DNA from: Auanema rhodensis | Lineage: Eukaryota > Nematoda > Chromadorea > Rhabditida > Rhabditidae | Reading direction: 5' to 3' | Length of the DNA: 64,000 nucleotides | Assembly: GCA_964057225.1 (NCBI GenBank) | Contig: OZ059896.1 | Coordinates: 9,300,001 to 9,364,000 of the forward strand | In this document: piece after piece, positions 1-10,848 of the stretch | Layout of the letters: every line of letters starts with the position of its first letter | How positions within the stretch are numbered: the first letter of the stretch is position 1 | Notes under the pieces: model-generated | Database searches by the model: none | Told to the model about the DNA's origin: nothing | Seen by the model: only the letters and a program-made list of their open reading frames with translations | Translations under genes and position numbers: made by a program

Positions 1-362
1 AACTATGCCTTGAATACAGTTGCGACAACTCATTATTTACTGATGCTGCAAACGCTTTATATGGTCTCATTACTATTGAAAGGGTATTTGAGTTCATTTA
101 TTTCTGGGTCAAACGTTATTTTTAGAATTATTATGATGCTTTCGTGACTAATTTATTATCTCATAAACAAAATGAATCCGCTGCTCATCAGCTCAAAGAA
201 GCTTTTGAGAAACTCCTACCTTCCGATACCGATTTAGCTTCTCGTCGAGCGAAGTAAGTCAGCTCTAGCATCCATAATGATTTGAATTCTTTCAGAATTG
301 AATTCCGTAGACGCATGGAAGTTTTTCTTGGCGAAATTCAGGGATTGCTTGTTACTAACTGA
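1..362 (+). CDS. karyopherin/exportin-like protein, C-terminal exons (partial)
   Basis: Three in-frame exons can be read: 1-83 (entering from outside the window, frame starting at base 3), 126-253 and 296-362, ending at TGA 360-362. The introns are 42 bases each with GT-AG ends. The joined peptide is an all-alpha tail of about 92 residues. It contains DAANALYGLITIERNYYDAF, then LSHKQNESAAHQLKEAFEKL, and ends FLGEIQGLLVTN. The amphipathic helices and the terminal FLxxxxGLL pattern resemble the last HEAT-like repeat of importin-beta family transport receptors. My closest recollection is exportin-4, but I could not run a search. Seen: the exons and frame. Inferred: the family. It could be another HEAT-repeat protein. 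Confidence 0.4.
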
Positions 363-1027
363 ACAGAATCCCATTTTTAAAATATTTTCTTCAACATAAT
401 TTAAGAATACGAGTCATATTTTCATTACCTCGATACGGAAAATTGGAATATTGTTCTCTTAGAGCCTCCAGTTGATTTATAATTTTTTAGTATGTTGTTG
501 TTTTGCGGGTTTAACAATTTTCTCATTTGTTACATTTTTGAAATAAACCCTTTGCATGAATTGTTTGTTAAAGTTCAGCATGATAAGAAACTGAAACTTG
601 AGCTCATCGCAGGCAGCTGTTTTTAGAAGCTGTCGAGCAAATGACTTGCTCCGCCTAAGGCAAAATCAATAGCTGGCAGGGGGTTTATAAAAGTCGCTGC
701 TTTATCTTCACATGTTACAAGCTTTTTTGGTCAGTTTTTTGAAATTCTTGAAGACTTCGTATTCAATGTAATGTTAATTTTATTTTAATCAGATTCGAAC
801 TTGAACCCTATTGCTACTGTAACAGTTTTTATTATAAAAAACGTTATTGAGCTTGATGCATTTCTAATGATAGAGCTCCTGCGTAAAATATAATATTCCC
901 AGGACACTCGATTTTCAGTATTTCGTTATTTGCCCGTATCTTCCAATTTTGATATACTATACATTACAAAGCTTATTTTTTGAGTTCACTGAATGTATTT
1001 CAAACCAGTAAACTTTCATAACAGGTA
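363..1027. other. intergenic, no gene seen
   Basis: About 660 bases of AT-rich sequence between the exportin-like stop and the next start codon. No reading frame of credible length is present. A TATA-like stretch (TTTATAAA, near 683-690) lies about 340 bases before the next gene. Nothing else is supported. Confidence 0.5.
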
Positions 1028-1991
1028 ATGACAGACGAGCTCCAAAGACTTACAAAAGATCCACACGAAGCTCAAACTATCACCGTAAGATTTATAAATA
1101 TTCTAATAGCGACAATAAACTTTTGAAGCTCGAGCCAGGTGGCTCAAAACTAGCTGTGCCAACCTATCCCAAAACAGGTGGAAATATAAGAACAAGTACA
1201 TCTATCACAGGATTACACATACGCGATAGATTTCGAGAAAAGCGTGAAAAGTTCCGAAGTAAATCATCTTTTTCCTAAATTATTTGTTGAAAATTCTACA
1301 AATCCATTTTTATATGTCTGAGTCTTCAGAAAATCAATGCTGCGGAATCGTTTTCTTTTTAATTCTCGGGACACTTCTGAATGTATTGGCATATTTATCA
1401 AGCGTATGGGCAGCTCAATTGCAGCAGGAGGTTGTTAGAACAGCAGTTGAAAATGAGCATACCTTCCGATTTAAATTAAAACGAAGTAAGATCGGATATT
1501 TCTCATCACATAATAAAATATATTATTTTTCATTTTGTTGCGATGTAGAATATTTTGATCATGTTCGTGTTTCTTTTCAGCGCTGGCAGAAGCTCCTTCC
1601 AAATATCTTATTGGTTTACTTAATTTTGGAGGTCGTGTACTTAGTGCTCTTGGTATTGTACTACTTGTGCAAGTGAGTTTCACAGCTTCATCATTTTATA
1701 ATATTTTTCTGATTCAGGTAGTTTCTACATATATGAAAAGACGACGCTATAATGTTATTATGAAAAGTGCCGCGGAGGAAGCAGATACACTAATAGGTTA
1801 AATTTTGTGACTTATATGAAATTATATATTATATGAAAATCATACTCTATCATGTAATTTTCTTATAATCATATTTAGGCGATATGCACGGGGGCGTGAC
1901 TGATATGGTAGGAGAATGCTGTTTGACATGTTTTCAGGTGATTTCGAAACCAACATTTTTTTAGTTTCTTTTTATTTAGTCTTTGACGTGA
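1028..1991 (+). CDS. small membrane protein of unknown function (two membrane segments)
   Basis: I do not recognise this protein. Exons: 1028-1086 (starts MTDELQRLTKDPHEAQTIT), about 1137-1259, about 1333-1484 (from NQCCGIVFFLILGTLLNVLA), 1581-1673, about 1720-1796, about 1880-1938 and a short last exon from 1980 that ends SLT at TGA 1989-1991. The product is about 185 residues. It has a basic cytosolic-looking N-terminal region (RDRFREKREKFR), a first membrane helix in exon 3, a second in exon 4 (the GLLNFGGRVLSALGIVLLVQ helix), then a basic YMKRRR stop-transfer motif and a cysteine-containing tail (GECCLTCFQ). No signal peptide is visible. Exon joins are in phase with GT-AG ends. The last, very short exon is the least certain part. 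Confidence 0.6.
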
Positions 1992-2372
1992 TTGAAGATG
2001 CGGAGTTAGTAAACTTTGGTCTCATGTACAGCATAAGTGTTTATAACTTATTTTTTATTTTTGATAATCTTGCCATATATTTTTATTGATTATTTCGTAA
2101 CTTAATAGTTGACTCATAGGAAGTATTATTTTTCTCGGTGATTCTCGTGATAATATAACAGATAAGGAGGTATAAATTACGTAATTTTAACTATGCATTC
2201 ATAATGGTTAAGCCAGTAATTTCTTTTTTTCAATAAACCTCTTCAACTTTTCTTCGTATATTTTCTTTTTTAATGTTTGTTTTACAAAACCAGTTTCTTT
2301 TTCTATTGTTGGTAAACTTAAATCAATATTTCACTTAGTTTCGCTGTTTCAATAAAGCTGTAGTCATCAGCG
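1992..2372. other. intergenic between membrane-protein gene and P450
   Basis: About 380 bases, AT-rich, with no supported coding sequence. An AATAAA hexamer (2235-2240) could be the polyadenylation signal of the gene before it. Another lies at 2351-2356, just ahead of the P450 start. Confidence 0.4.
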
Positions 2373-4460
2373 ATGTTTCTACTATTGATTACTACGCTGT
2401 TCTGTGTTTGGCTATTCCACCACTTATATTGGAAAAGAAGAAATTATCCACCAGGTGAGATTACATACATTACTTCAACAACAAAACACTATTAAAGGTC
2501 CGATTCCTCTGCCATTTGTTGGGAATTTTTACTATCTTTACTTCTATCGACCAGGACATACTGCCTTCAAAGCTATTCGTGAGAAATATGGTTCTATATA
2601 CACGTTTTGGATAGGTAAATTATTCATAAAGCTATTTCGTAGAGGTTATGTATATAGGTTCACAGCCTGTTGTAATGGTAACAGAATATGAAGACATGAA
2701 GGAAATATTTATAAAAAATAGCGATTGTTTTTCTGATAGAGATGCAGTTGGGGAGTTTTCAAAGTTAATGAGAGGTACTGTAGTTAATGCTTCTATTTCT
2801 TAATTTTTTTATTATTTTTGGTGGTGTATATGGCATAGTCGATACAAATGATGAGATGTGGAGAACTCACCGTCGTTTTGCACTTCATATCTTAAGGGAT
2901 TTGGGTGTGGGAGGACATATTGCTGAAGAGCATATTATAGCTGAAATTCAATCCCTATTTAAAGATCTTGAAAATAAAAGCAGCGTAAATCTGAAGGCTA
3001 GTAACACATATTGGAGGTTCAGAGTGTTTCTTTTTGTTTCAGACACATATTCAAAAAGCTGTTGCTTCTGCTATTAATGTGTTTTTATTCGGTTATCGAT
3101 TCACGGAGGTATTTTGGGATATGCTTTCTTATAAGTCTGCTTTCGTCCTATTTTTTCAGGAAAATCGAGATGAATTAGTTGAATTATTGGGCTATATAGA
3201 AAAACAAAAGCAAGGAAATGCCAATATTCTATCATTTTTAACTGTCAGTTTGCCATGGATTAGACATTTGCCAATCTTCAAAGAAAACTTTGAGCGGTAT
3301 TATATCATTGCTACGAAGTTTATCATTTCTTGTATTAAGAATTATGGACTTCTCGAAAAGTTTTTTTAGACTTTTTGGTAAACAAATTGAAAATCATCAA
3401 AGAGAAGTTTGTGTTTAAACTTAATTTTTAATTTCAAAGACTATTCAGATTGATTATAACAGTGATGAAGTAAAAGATTACGTGGAGGCTTATTTAAAAG
3501 AGCAGAAAAAACGAGAATCCGAAGGAGACACAGAAACTTACAAGTTGAAGAATTTAAAAGTTTTTTTTTATTTGTTTGGTTTTTAGCCATCAACAACTAC
3601 TAAATGTCTGTTTTGATTTGTGGTTAGCTGGTTTTGATACAACATATACAACACTCCAATGGTCTCTCATATATTTATCAAATAACCCCGATGTTCAGGT
3701 ATTCATAATGAACAGTTCACACAGTCAACACATTTTAGAACCGAATGCGTGAAGAGTTAGCTACAGTTCTTGACAAAGATGAATTGGTAACTATGCGACA
3801 TAAGGTAGACTTACCGTATTGCCAAGCTGTCGTCAACGTAGGTTAATTTTTTTAATTCATATCAACCTTTTTAAAAACAGGAATGCCAACGATTCTTGAA
3901 CTTGCTAATTATGAATTTATTGCGAAAATCCAAGAAAGAATTTGTTTACAAAGGAATAACAGTAGGAACTCCGTGTTCAAAATTTTGTTTACTAAAACTC
4001 TTTTTTACAGATTCCAGCTGGCGTTTCGATTACAGCACAGATATGTACAGCTTTATATGATGACAAGGTTTGTTTGATTTGATCAGGTATTTGTGAAACA
4101 GTTTAATTCCAGAGCTTCCCAGATCCATTACAGTTTAAACCCGAACGGTTTATTGACGAAAATGGAAAACTGAAAAAAGTATTCATCAAAAACTTTTCTA
4201 ATATCATATCATAATTTCAGTTTGATGAATTCGTACCCTTTTCACTTGGACGACGACAGTGCTTGGGTGAATCTCTTGCTCGTATGGAACTGTTCCTGTT
4301 TATCGTGAACTTTATTCACAAATATGAAGTAACTAAAGATAATTAAAAAGAAATTTTTTTTCCTTTTCAGCTTTCTGGTAAGGATTTACCAAAGTGCGCA
4401 GAAACAATAGTTGCTCTAATTAACCCGCCAGATGCGGAGTTTACGATAACTAAAGTTTAA
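2373..4460 (+). CDS. cytochrome P450, CYP2-like nematode family
   Basis: Haem-thiolate monooxygenase, expected to be anchored in the ER membrane by its N-terminal helix (MFLLLITTLFCVWLFHHLYW) and to oxidise lipids or xenobiotics with P450 reductase. About ten short exons give roughly 480-490 residues, normal for the family. Motifs in order: the PPGPIPLPFVGN hinge (exons 1-2), the C-helix MWRTHRRFALHILRDLG, FGYRF, the I-helix AGFDTT, the K-helix ExxR as ECQR, FKPERF, and the haem loop FSLGRRQCLGE with its cysteine ligand. The stop is TAA 4458-4460, and an AATAAA follows near 4565. Two joins are odd. Near 2820 the family-typical GVYGIVDTND continues upstream of any AG acceptor. After LNLK near 2997 the phase-keeping donor is GC, not GT. 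All key residues are present, so I call it a gene rather than a pseudogene. The exact CYP subfamily (33, 34, 35 type) is not decided. Confidence 0.9.
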
Positions 4461-5299
4461 AGCCGGCAATGCGAGTATGACTAAGTCCTTATATGAATCA
4501 ATACTCATAGTAAAAATTCAAATAATGATCTTTTCATATCTTGATGTTATTATAAGCTTGTATGAATAAAACTTATTTCATGAGCTTTATATAAAAAACG
4601 TTTATCAAATATGATATCATAATCACAAAGGTTCCTGATACATCAAATTTCCTAACCTGTGTATTTGATGGGCTTATAATATTGTTTGCTTAGGCTATTT
4701 ATATAACTAAAGGATTTCATATATATTATCAATCAGTCAAAGAATTTTTTTTCAATTTATGATTTGGACTTTCTAAAAATTTAGTCAAGTTCTAAATATA
4801 TTGTTAAAGTTCCAATTTTTCTAGAATACATGACAATAAGGTTTCTGTTTAAGAAAAGTTGGTTTAAAAATTAAAAAATACAGTTGAAGACTTGAGTCTT
4901 AACTTCATATCACTTTGATCTTATTTCTTTGATAACCTCCTTATTAACTAGCGTGAGTCGTGTTCATATGCACAGATATAAAGCTATTTCTATTAGAGCA
5001 CGTTAAGCCCCCTCTTCTCAATAACACCAATTTCCTAAATCTGAGTAAATGATATGATAACGATGAGCAGGACCTCAGACTAATAACCCAATGAGTAATG
5101 TATTGTCTCAAATGTAATTTGTTTTTATCAAATGAACGAATATAATATTTGATGTATGAAGCTGTTGTTATACCCTGTTTTACAGTCTAATACACCTCGA
5201 GTCGCATTTTGTAGTTGGAATCCATTTTACAGCTCTTCTTCTGTCTTTAATAGTCCAATCAAGATAAGCGAGCATTGCTAACCGCACCCCATCGGTCCA
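4461..5299. other. intergenic, no gene seen
   Basis: About 840 bases between the P450 stop and the first DUF19-type gene. It holds the P450 3' end (AATAAA near 4565) and presumably the promoter of the next gene. No coding frame is supported on either strand. Confidence 0.5.
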
Positions 5300-6690
5300 A
5301 TGTTTCGTCGGATAGTTATAACACTTATTCTCGGTGAGTTATATTTTTAATCTGAAGATTTGATAACATTTGCTCTGGTCAATGAACACGTAAAACGAAA
5401 ACTGTTTAGAAAATAATGAAATTGTTTTTTAACGCAATTTTTCTCTTTTTTATAAGCATAATAAGCCAGTTCAATAGAATATAATATACTTTCTCGATTG
5501 TTGGCTATCTAACATTTTCAGTTTAAAATTTTTAAAAATTAAAAAATTAATACAACTGTGTTTGACACGGATTGATAAAAAATTTTTAGCGGTTGCTTAT
5601 GCTGCTAGCCAAAATTGCAATCAGCCAAAACTGTTTGACTGCAGTACAAAACTGTCAAACTTCATCAAACTCGAAGCAGATCTATCAACCAGCCTCTTTA
5701 CTGTTTGTAGCTCTATTAATAATTTGAAATAATCGTCCATTTTAAGAACTATTCTATTTTATACGACTATTCTTTGTTGAAATTTGGTTTAAAGAACGGA
5801 AATAGTGATGAAAGTCTGAATTTTTGCAAGTTAGTTTTAAGTAAATTGCATTTATAATGTAAGCAAAGTGTAGTGGCATGGAAAACTTCAACTTATGTAT
5901 GCTGAACAACAAGAAATGCTTGGGACTTCAGTATCTTTCTGAACAAAGTAACCTACAGAATGTATGATTGTGTTTATAACATTTAAGTGTTACAAGTAGA
6001 TATATTAATAATTATGTTCAGGCTTATATGAGCCAAGGAAATCTACACTTCTTCACATTCCATTGTGGACCTGGGCTCAATAGTAAGATTAGATTATTTG
6101 ATTATAATCAATTATATTTTGTTACTTTTTAGCTGTTATCCATGAGGGTCTTGCCTGCTATCAAAGAGTTATGTACAACAATCAAGAATTATTCGCCCAA
6201 TGTGTTAATTCTTATGCTACTTCCGTTACTCATGATAAGCAAAATGGTTGCAAGTAGATATCCTTCGAATCATGCCACAGCTTATATATAAATTCAGATA
6301 CGTAAACGACCTGATAAATTGCTACTCTGTTCCCTTCAAAAAAGCTCCATGTCTACCTGCTGATCAATCTTACCTGTGGTGGGCCTGTGAAGCCAACAAT
6401 AAGTTTACAAAACCTCAATTTGGCCAGTGCAATATTGACTGCAATTGTAAGCTTGCAAGTTTCAATTTCCATTATATCTTCATTTTAAGCCGTATTTCGA
6501 TCTCCATTACTTGCACTTCACATGGAAACTCATTACAAATACGAATTTGGACAACATTGGGCTAAAATCCCCGACCATGTTGATAAAGTATGATACATAT
6601 TCAATAGCATTGAAATTCATATAATTTTAGATTGATGGTGAACTTGTTCAAGTTGAAGGCAAATGGTTTAATCTCAAGTACGGAAATTGA
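5300..6690 (+). CDS. secreted cysteine-rich protein, DUF19 (T20D4.11-like) type
   Basis: ATG 5300 opens a signal peptide (MFRRIVITLILAVAYAASQ) split by an intron, followed by a cysteine-rich secreted domain. The exon at about 5590-5719 carries CNQPKLFDCSTKLSNFIKLE. Later exons carry ENFNLCMLNNKKCLGLQYL, HFFTFHCGPGLN, an HEGLACYQRVMYNNQELFAQ segment, CYSVPFKKAPCLPADQSYLW, and CNIDCN. The last exon ends VEGKWFNLKYGN at TGA 6688-6690. An AATAAA lies near 6714. The spacing of about a dozen cysteines and the aromatic residues before HCG fit the nematode DUF19 domain; I know no biochemical function for it. The gene faces a similar gene at 7250-8915. Two exon joins are approximate: after TSLFTVC near 5710, and just before the FRSPLLALH exon near 6490. 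Confidence 0.7.
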
Positions 6691-7249
6691 TATTTTACAT
6701 TGTATATCTAGCAATAAAATTTATATTCTGTTTCTTGGTCAGTCTCATTGTAAAATGATATGATAGTTAACACGTAATAACACGTAATAGCATTTAATAT
6801 ATTTATTTTTTCAAAATTCTAACAGAAATATCGTTAGAGAAATTATACCAACTATTAAAAATGATTAAACACGGCTTTGAATTCAGAAGTTTTTGGCGGC
6901 TTAATTTCCATATTCTTGGCCTATCAATTAGCAGGAGTGGCTGAAAAAAATATTTTGCTTTCAAATTTTATAGATACTTTAAATTTAATTTAATAATTTA
7001 GAATCAATGTTGAGGGTCCTTATCTTATACTGCTTATGTGGTTTATTTCTTTTGAAGATACGGTTCCCTCATCATCCCCTCCCTAATTAAGATCTGCATT
7101 ATAGCTCAGCCTATTGACCTATATAACACTCAAACACCAGCAGGCAGCATTTCTATGATTTCTGTCTAAGCTGGATGTATGACCTGCATAATCAGCTTGC
7201 CTTATAGGAAGCAAACTTGACTATGGAAAGTTGCGAAAAAAAAATTCAC
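6691..7249. other. intergenic between convergent DUF19-type genes
   Basis: About 560 bases holding the 3' ends of two convergent genes. No open frame of note and no RNA gene recognised. Confidence 0.5.
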
Positions 7250-8915
7250 TCAGTTAATACTTAAAAACATACTTTGGCATTTTGTTACATGCTGACAGTG
7301 ACGGAATTGAGCATTAGTCCACTCACGCATTGACTGACATCCGTACCATCTGGCTGTCTTCTGAATGTTATTATATGTTATTTGGCCAGATATGAAGAAA
7401 AGAAAGATGTCAAGCAACAGCTGCTCAAACCAAGCTAGGTATTAGGAATGATTGTGTCTGTTTCTACATCTATTCAGCCCAACAAAAAATAAAGACATAT
7501 GAGTCCTCACCTGATCAACGCTGCGGCAAGGACCATTGGCATAAACTTTGCCCATACAATCCATTAATCCCTGAGCGTAACTAAAACATAAGACATTGAT
7601 TAATTTTGATGTCTCAACAAAAAAATATATGAATAAAAAATGATTTACTCACACACAAGCCTTGTTTGGATCGTTATTAGCGCTCTGGCCATATGTTTTG
7701 AAGCAAACTTGTATATCGGCTCCATAGTTAACGTAGGTGCTTTGTGTGCAGTTAGCAAGTGCAGGGTTGAAATTAGCTAAAAAGTACTTTATATCAATTT
7801 CATATTATCAATAAACCATAAAATCCAGCTCCGCATTTGAAACGCCAATCAGCTAAAAATCCTTCATAACTGTATGCATCCTGAAAGCGAGAAATTGTCC
7901 GAATGTTTGAATAGATTTGGCTGTTTTCTTGATCCCTCATAACTTATGTCTATAGCGTCATTTCCCAAATGTTTGTACCAAAGTGTCTTTGTTGTGCAAC
8001 CTATTCGTTGCTTGTGCCTGCCAGTATGACATCATAGAGGTCACTTTGGGGCTAAAATGAAAGAAAGCAGCCCCCCCTCTGGTACAGCTATAGACATAAA
8101 TTCCTCATATTCGCTTTTCGTATGACCTCACTCGCCTACAATTCACGGTTTTTCCCTCAACTTACATATGGTGACAGCCCAGATCCAACAAATCCAAGAG
8201 TTCCTAGACAGTTCCTAATGTTATCCTGTCCCATGCAAGAATAGAAGAGAGAAAAGCCACTGAAACATTATTCCATCACAAATGTATTTATTATATCAAT
8301 TTATATCCTTCGGTTGATATAAATGTTTCTTAGTATTATTATCTCATCCATGACGAATGCTTATGGTTAGTGTCATCATTTTAACATTCGAATTGGAAAG
8401 ATTTTCAATTGTAAAATATTTGAATCGTACGTACTTGCAAATGTTGACGTAGTTATCGATCAGATAAGCTGGTTGAATCAATGAGGTAACTGTGTTGCTG
8501 AGATATTGGAGATTTTTCCAGATCATTGATGTACTATAAAATAATTATTAAAAGAATTGTGTACATGTTACGTATATATAGTATATTTCTCATAAGTGCA
8601 GATACTTAAAAAAAACTAATATTAAACAATATCTAAATTAAGTATATAAGTTTATAAGAATTTACTCTCTGTTCCAGAAATCTCCCAAGGCTTTTGTACA
8701 TGCCCGTTGAGCAGAATCATTGCAGTTATCTGTACCACGCTGGCATAGAACACCTGCCACAAGGCATGCTAAAGTAATTACAAGTTAAAAATAATAATAA
8801 ACATTTTGAGCTGTTGCATCTGATTCACTACTTGTGAAAAGCTTGAGTAATTATAACAAACTAGTTTTAATGAAACAAAACATTAAACTTTACCGGCTAA
8901 AATGGATAGTTTCAT
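7250..8915 (-). CDS. secreted cysteine-rich protein, DUF19-type, convergent partner
   Basis: On the minus strand, ATG at 8913-8915 starts a signal peptide (MKLSILAACLVAGVLCQRG) joined in phase across an intron. Cysteine-rich segments follow: CNDSAQRACTKALGDFW, LIDNYVNICK, FSLFYSCMGQDNIRNCLGTL, DWRFKCGAGFY, CFKTYGQSANNDPNKACV and YAQGLMDCMGKVYANGPCRS. A last exon carries RWYGCQSMREWTNAQFRHCQ and ends at TGA (7250-7252 on the plus strand). The cysteine spacing resembles the gene at 5300-6690, and the two are probably distant paralogues in opposite orientation. Introns are about 50 bases except one of about 300 (about 7881-8170), which carries a foldback element. Family: nematode DUF19-like, function unknown. 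Confidence 0.7.
7935..8109. repeat. small foldback (MITE-like) element inside a DUF19-gene intron
   Basis: A perfect 13-base inverted repeat, TTATGTCTATAGC at 7944-7956 and its complement at 8087-8099, encloses about 130 bases. A nested inverted repeat CCAAAGTG (7977-7984) / CACTTTGG (8042-8049) lies within. The direct repeat CCTCATA occurs just outside both ends (7935-7941 and 8103-8109), close to where a target-site duplication would be. The element fills most of an intron about six times longer than its neighbours. Non-autonomous transposon is an inference; no transposase is present. Confidence 0.45.
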
Positions 8916-9179
8916 GGTTGTATGGCTGATACAAAAGGCCCCACCAATCAAGACTAGATAAGGAAAAGCCATAAAACTACAGGCTTCTCAAACATCTTCA
9001 ATTTCTCAATAATGCAGTAATGAATCGTGAAAGATAGAAGATAAAAAAGTTTATTGTACAAATATTGGGAAGGTAACACGCAAATGCAAAGGGAATTGTA
9101 AGTTCAAATAGCATAATACGAATTTTACAATCAAGTACAAATAAGCTTCCAAGCATCCATATTTAGGTATAAAACAGAG

Positions 9180-10466
9180 TTAAGAACGACTGCGACTGCG
9201 GCTTCTGAGATACAATTATAACTTGGTAAATTTCAGATTCTACATACCTGCTGCGACTTCTATAGTCAGGAGATCGAGATCTTGTTCGACGAGGAGGTGA
9301 TCGACTGCGTGAGCGTGAGGCAGAGCGAGATCTAAAATAAGCAGTTACAAATACTACAACCAAGTATACGCTTATGAATAGAGTGACAATGTGTTGAGTA
9401 CTGTCCATATAGGTACATGAAGTATGATAAATTCTCTCTTTATCGTAGATACCTTGTACCATGCTTTTGAAGAGGTAGAGCTACGAGCCTCGTTTCACAC
9501 AAACCTGACTTAAGACGTTTTAAGTCGAATTAGGTTGTCAGAGGACACCAAGAGAAGAGATGGTGAACATCACGAAGATGACAATTCAGGTCGGAATTCC
9601 AGAAAGTGAAGTTTTGGATGTTTCCAATGAGATGGTGAAAGATGCAGGTCTTTGAAGCAACCACGTAAACGATGAACAGTTGACTACATTATAGGCGAAG
9701 AGAAGGGAAAGAGCGAGAGAGGAACGGGATCCAATTCACAATAGCTAAAAAACTATGTGTTTGAAATTTGATTTCCAAACGTAAAAGAAAACGCACGGGA
9801 CAAAACATGCCAAAAGTTTAGGTACATCTGAAGAGTACGAGAAATACTTGCAATAATCTCTTCACTATTTATGGTGTGCATATCAGGAAAAAAGTAATTA
9901 ACTGGCAAACCTTCCGCGTCGAGATCCACCGCGGTTTCCTCCATATCCTCCACGACCACCTCCGAACCCTCCACGGCCACTATTACGCCGGCGACCATGC
10001 GATAATTCAACACGAGCTCGGATTCCACAAACTCGACTGAAACAATTTTTTTCATTAAAAAAGCTAAAGCTGTTAATATCGTACGCTCCGTCCATAGCTT
10101 TAACTGCATCTTCAGCATCACGATTATCTTCGTATTCAACAAATGCGAAACCAGGTGGGCGACGTGCTACCCAAACCTTTCTTATTCTTCCAAAACGTGA
10201 AAAAGCATCTTCAATCTGAAAAAAGAAAATTACTTCTTGAAAGCTCAATTCTAAATTTGCAAAAAAATCGATAAATAAAATGAATCCTATTTCAGGGTCA
10301 TAGAAACCCAAAAAAATTTTTGAAAAGGGGAATTATAGAAAAATAAAATTATTTCTACAAGAATATTAAAAAAAAAGAAACTTACTTCTTGAGATGTAGC
10401 ATCATGTGGTAAACCACCAACATAAACTTTACAATCGAGATCAGCACCACGTCCACCTTTAGACAT
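9180..10466 (-). CDS. rsp-6: SR-family splicing factor, SRSF3/SRSF7 type (RSP-6)
   Basis: Nuclear RNA-binding protein promoting exon recognition and mRNA export. ATG at 10464-10466 starts [20 protein letters not shown], giving RNP-2 as KVYVGGLP. The next exon carries [20 protein letters not shown], giving RNP-1 as PGFAFVEY, and [10 protein letters not shown]. The third carries [15 protein letters not shown] and a [14 protein letters not shown] linker. After a 579-base intron come [19 protein letters not shown] and a short final RS exon ending SRSRSRS at TAA (9180-9182). The single RRM, Gly-rich linker and RS tail, about 160 residues in all, match nematode RSP-6 and vertebrate SRSF3. The long third intron holds a candidate poison exon, which would fit the autoregulation known for SR genes. 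An AATAAA-type signal lies near 9050 on the minus strand. Confidence 0.92.
9503..9744 (-). promoter_or_regulatory. candidate poison (NMD) cassette exon in the rsp-6 intron
   Basis: Within the 579-base intron (9332-9910), minus-strand acceptor TTTTTTAG ends at 9745 and a donor AG|GTTTGTG follows 9503, bounding a 242-nt possible exon. Read in phase from the upstream exon, it meets TAG about 20 codons in, so inclusion would truncate the protein before the RS domain. The segment is less AT-rich than typical introns here. SR genes commonly regulate themselves through such exons. The boundaries are inferred; inclusion needs RNA evidence. Confidence 0.35.
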
Positions 10467-10848
10467 CTAAATAGCACTAGCATATAAAAAATTAATAAGT
10501 CAAATAAAACAAAGCATATATTTAAAAACTAGAAAAATAAACTAAAACACACACATATAGCACCTAACACAAGCATCTATCGAGTGAGAAACAAATGCAA
10601 TGCGTTCGCGTGCTATTATTGATTAAATGCGGCTCTTAGACCTACTAGTGGCAGAGGTCCAAGGTTTCTGCCAAACTGGTAAAATTGAAGAAGATATATT
10701 CAATGAATAATACAATAATTATAGATAGAAATAAACTGAAGAAAAAAATGTATTTATTCAGTTCGTAACATTTAAACTTGTCAATTACATGAGACCAGTA
10801 TCTTATAAATCACAGCTGATTATTCGGTTAATAAGGCATTTGTTCAAT
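10467..10848. other. intergenic between CDC50 gene and rsp-6
   Basis: About 380 bases separating two minus-strand genes. No coding exon seen. The gap would suit an rsp-6 promoter or a wide operon spacer; the sequence does not decide. Confidence 0.45.
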
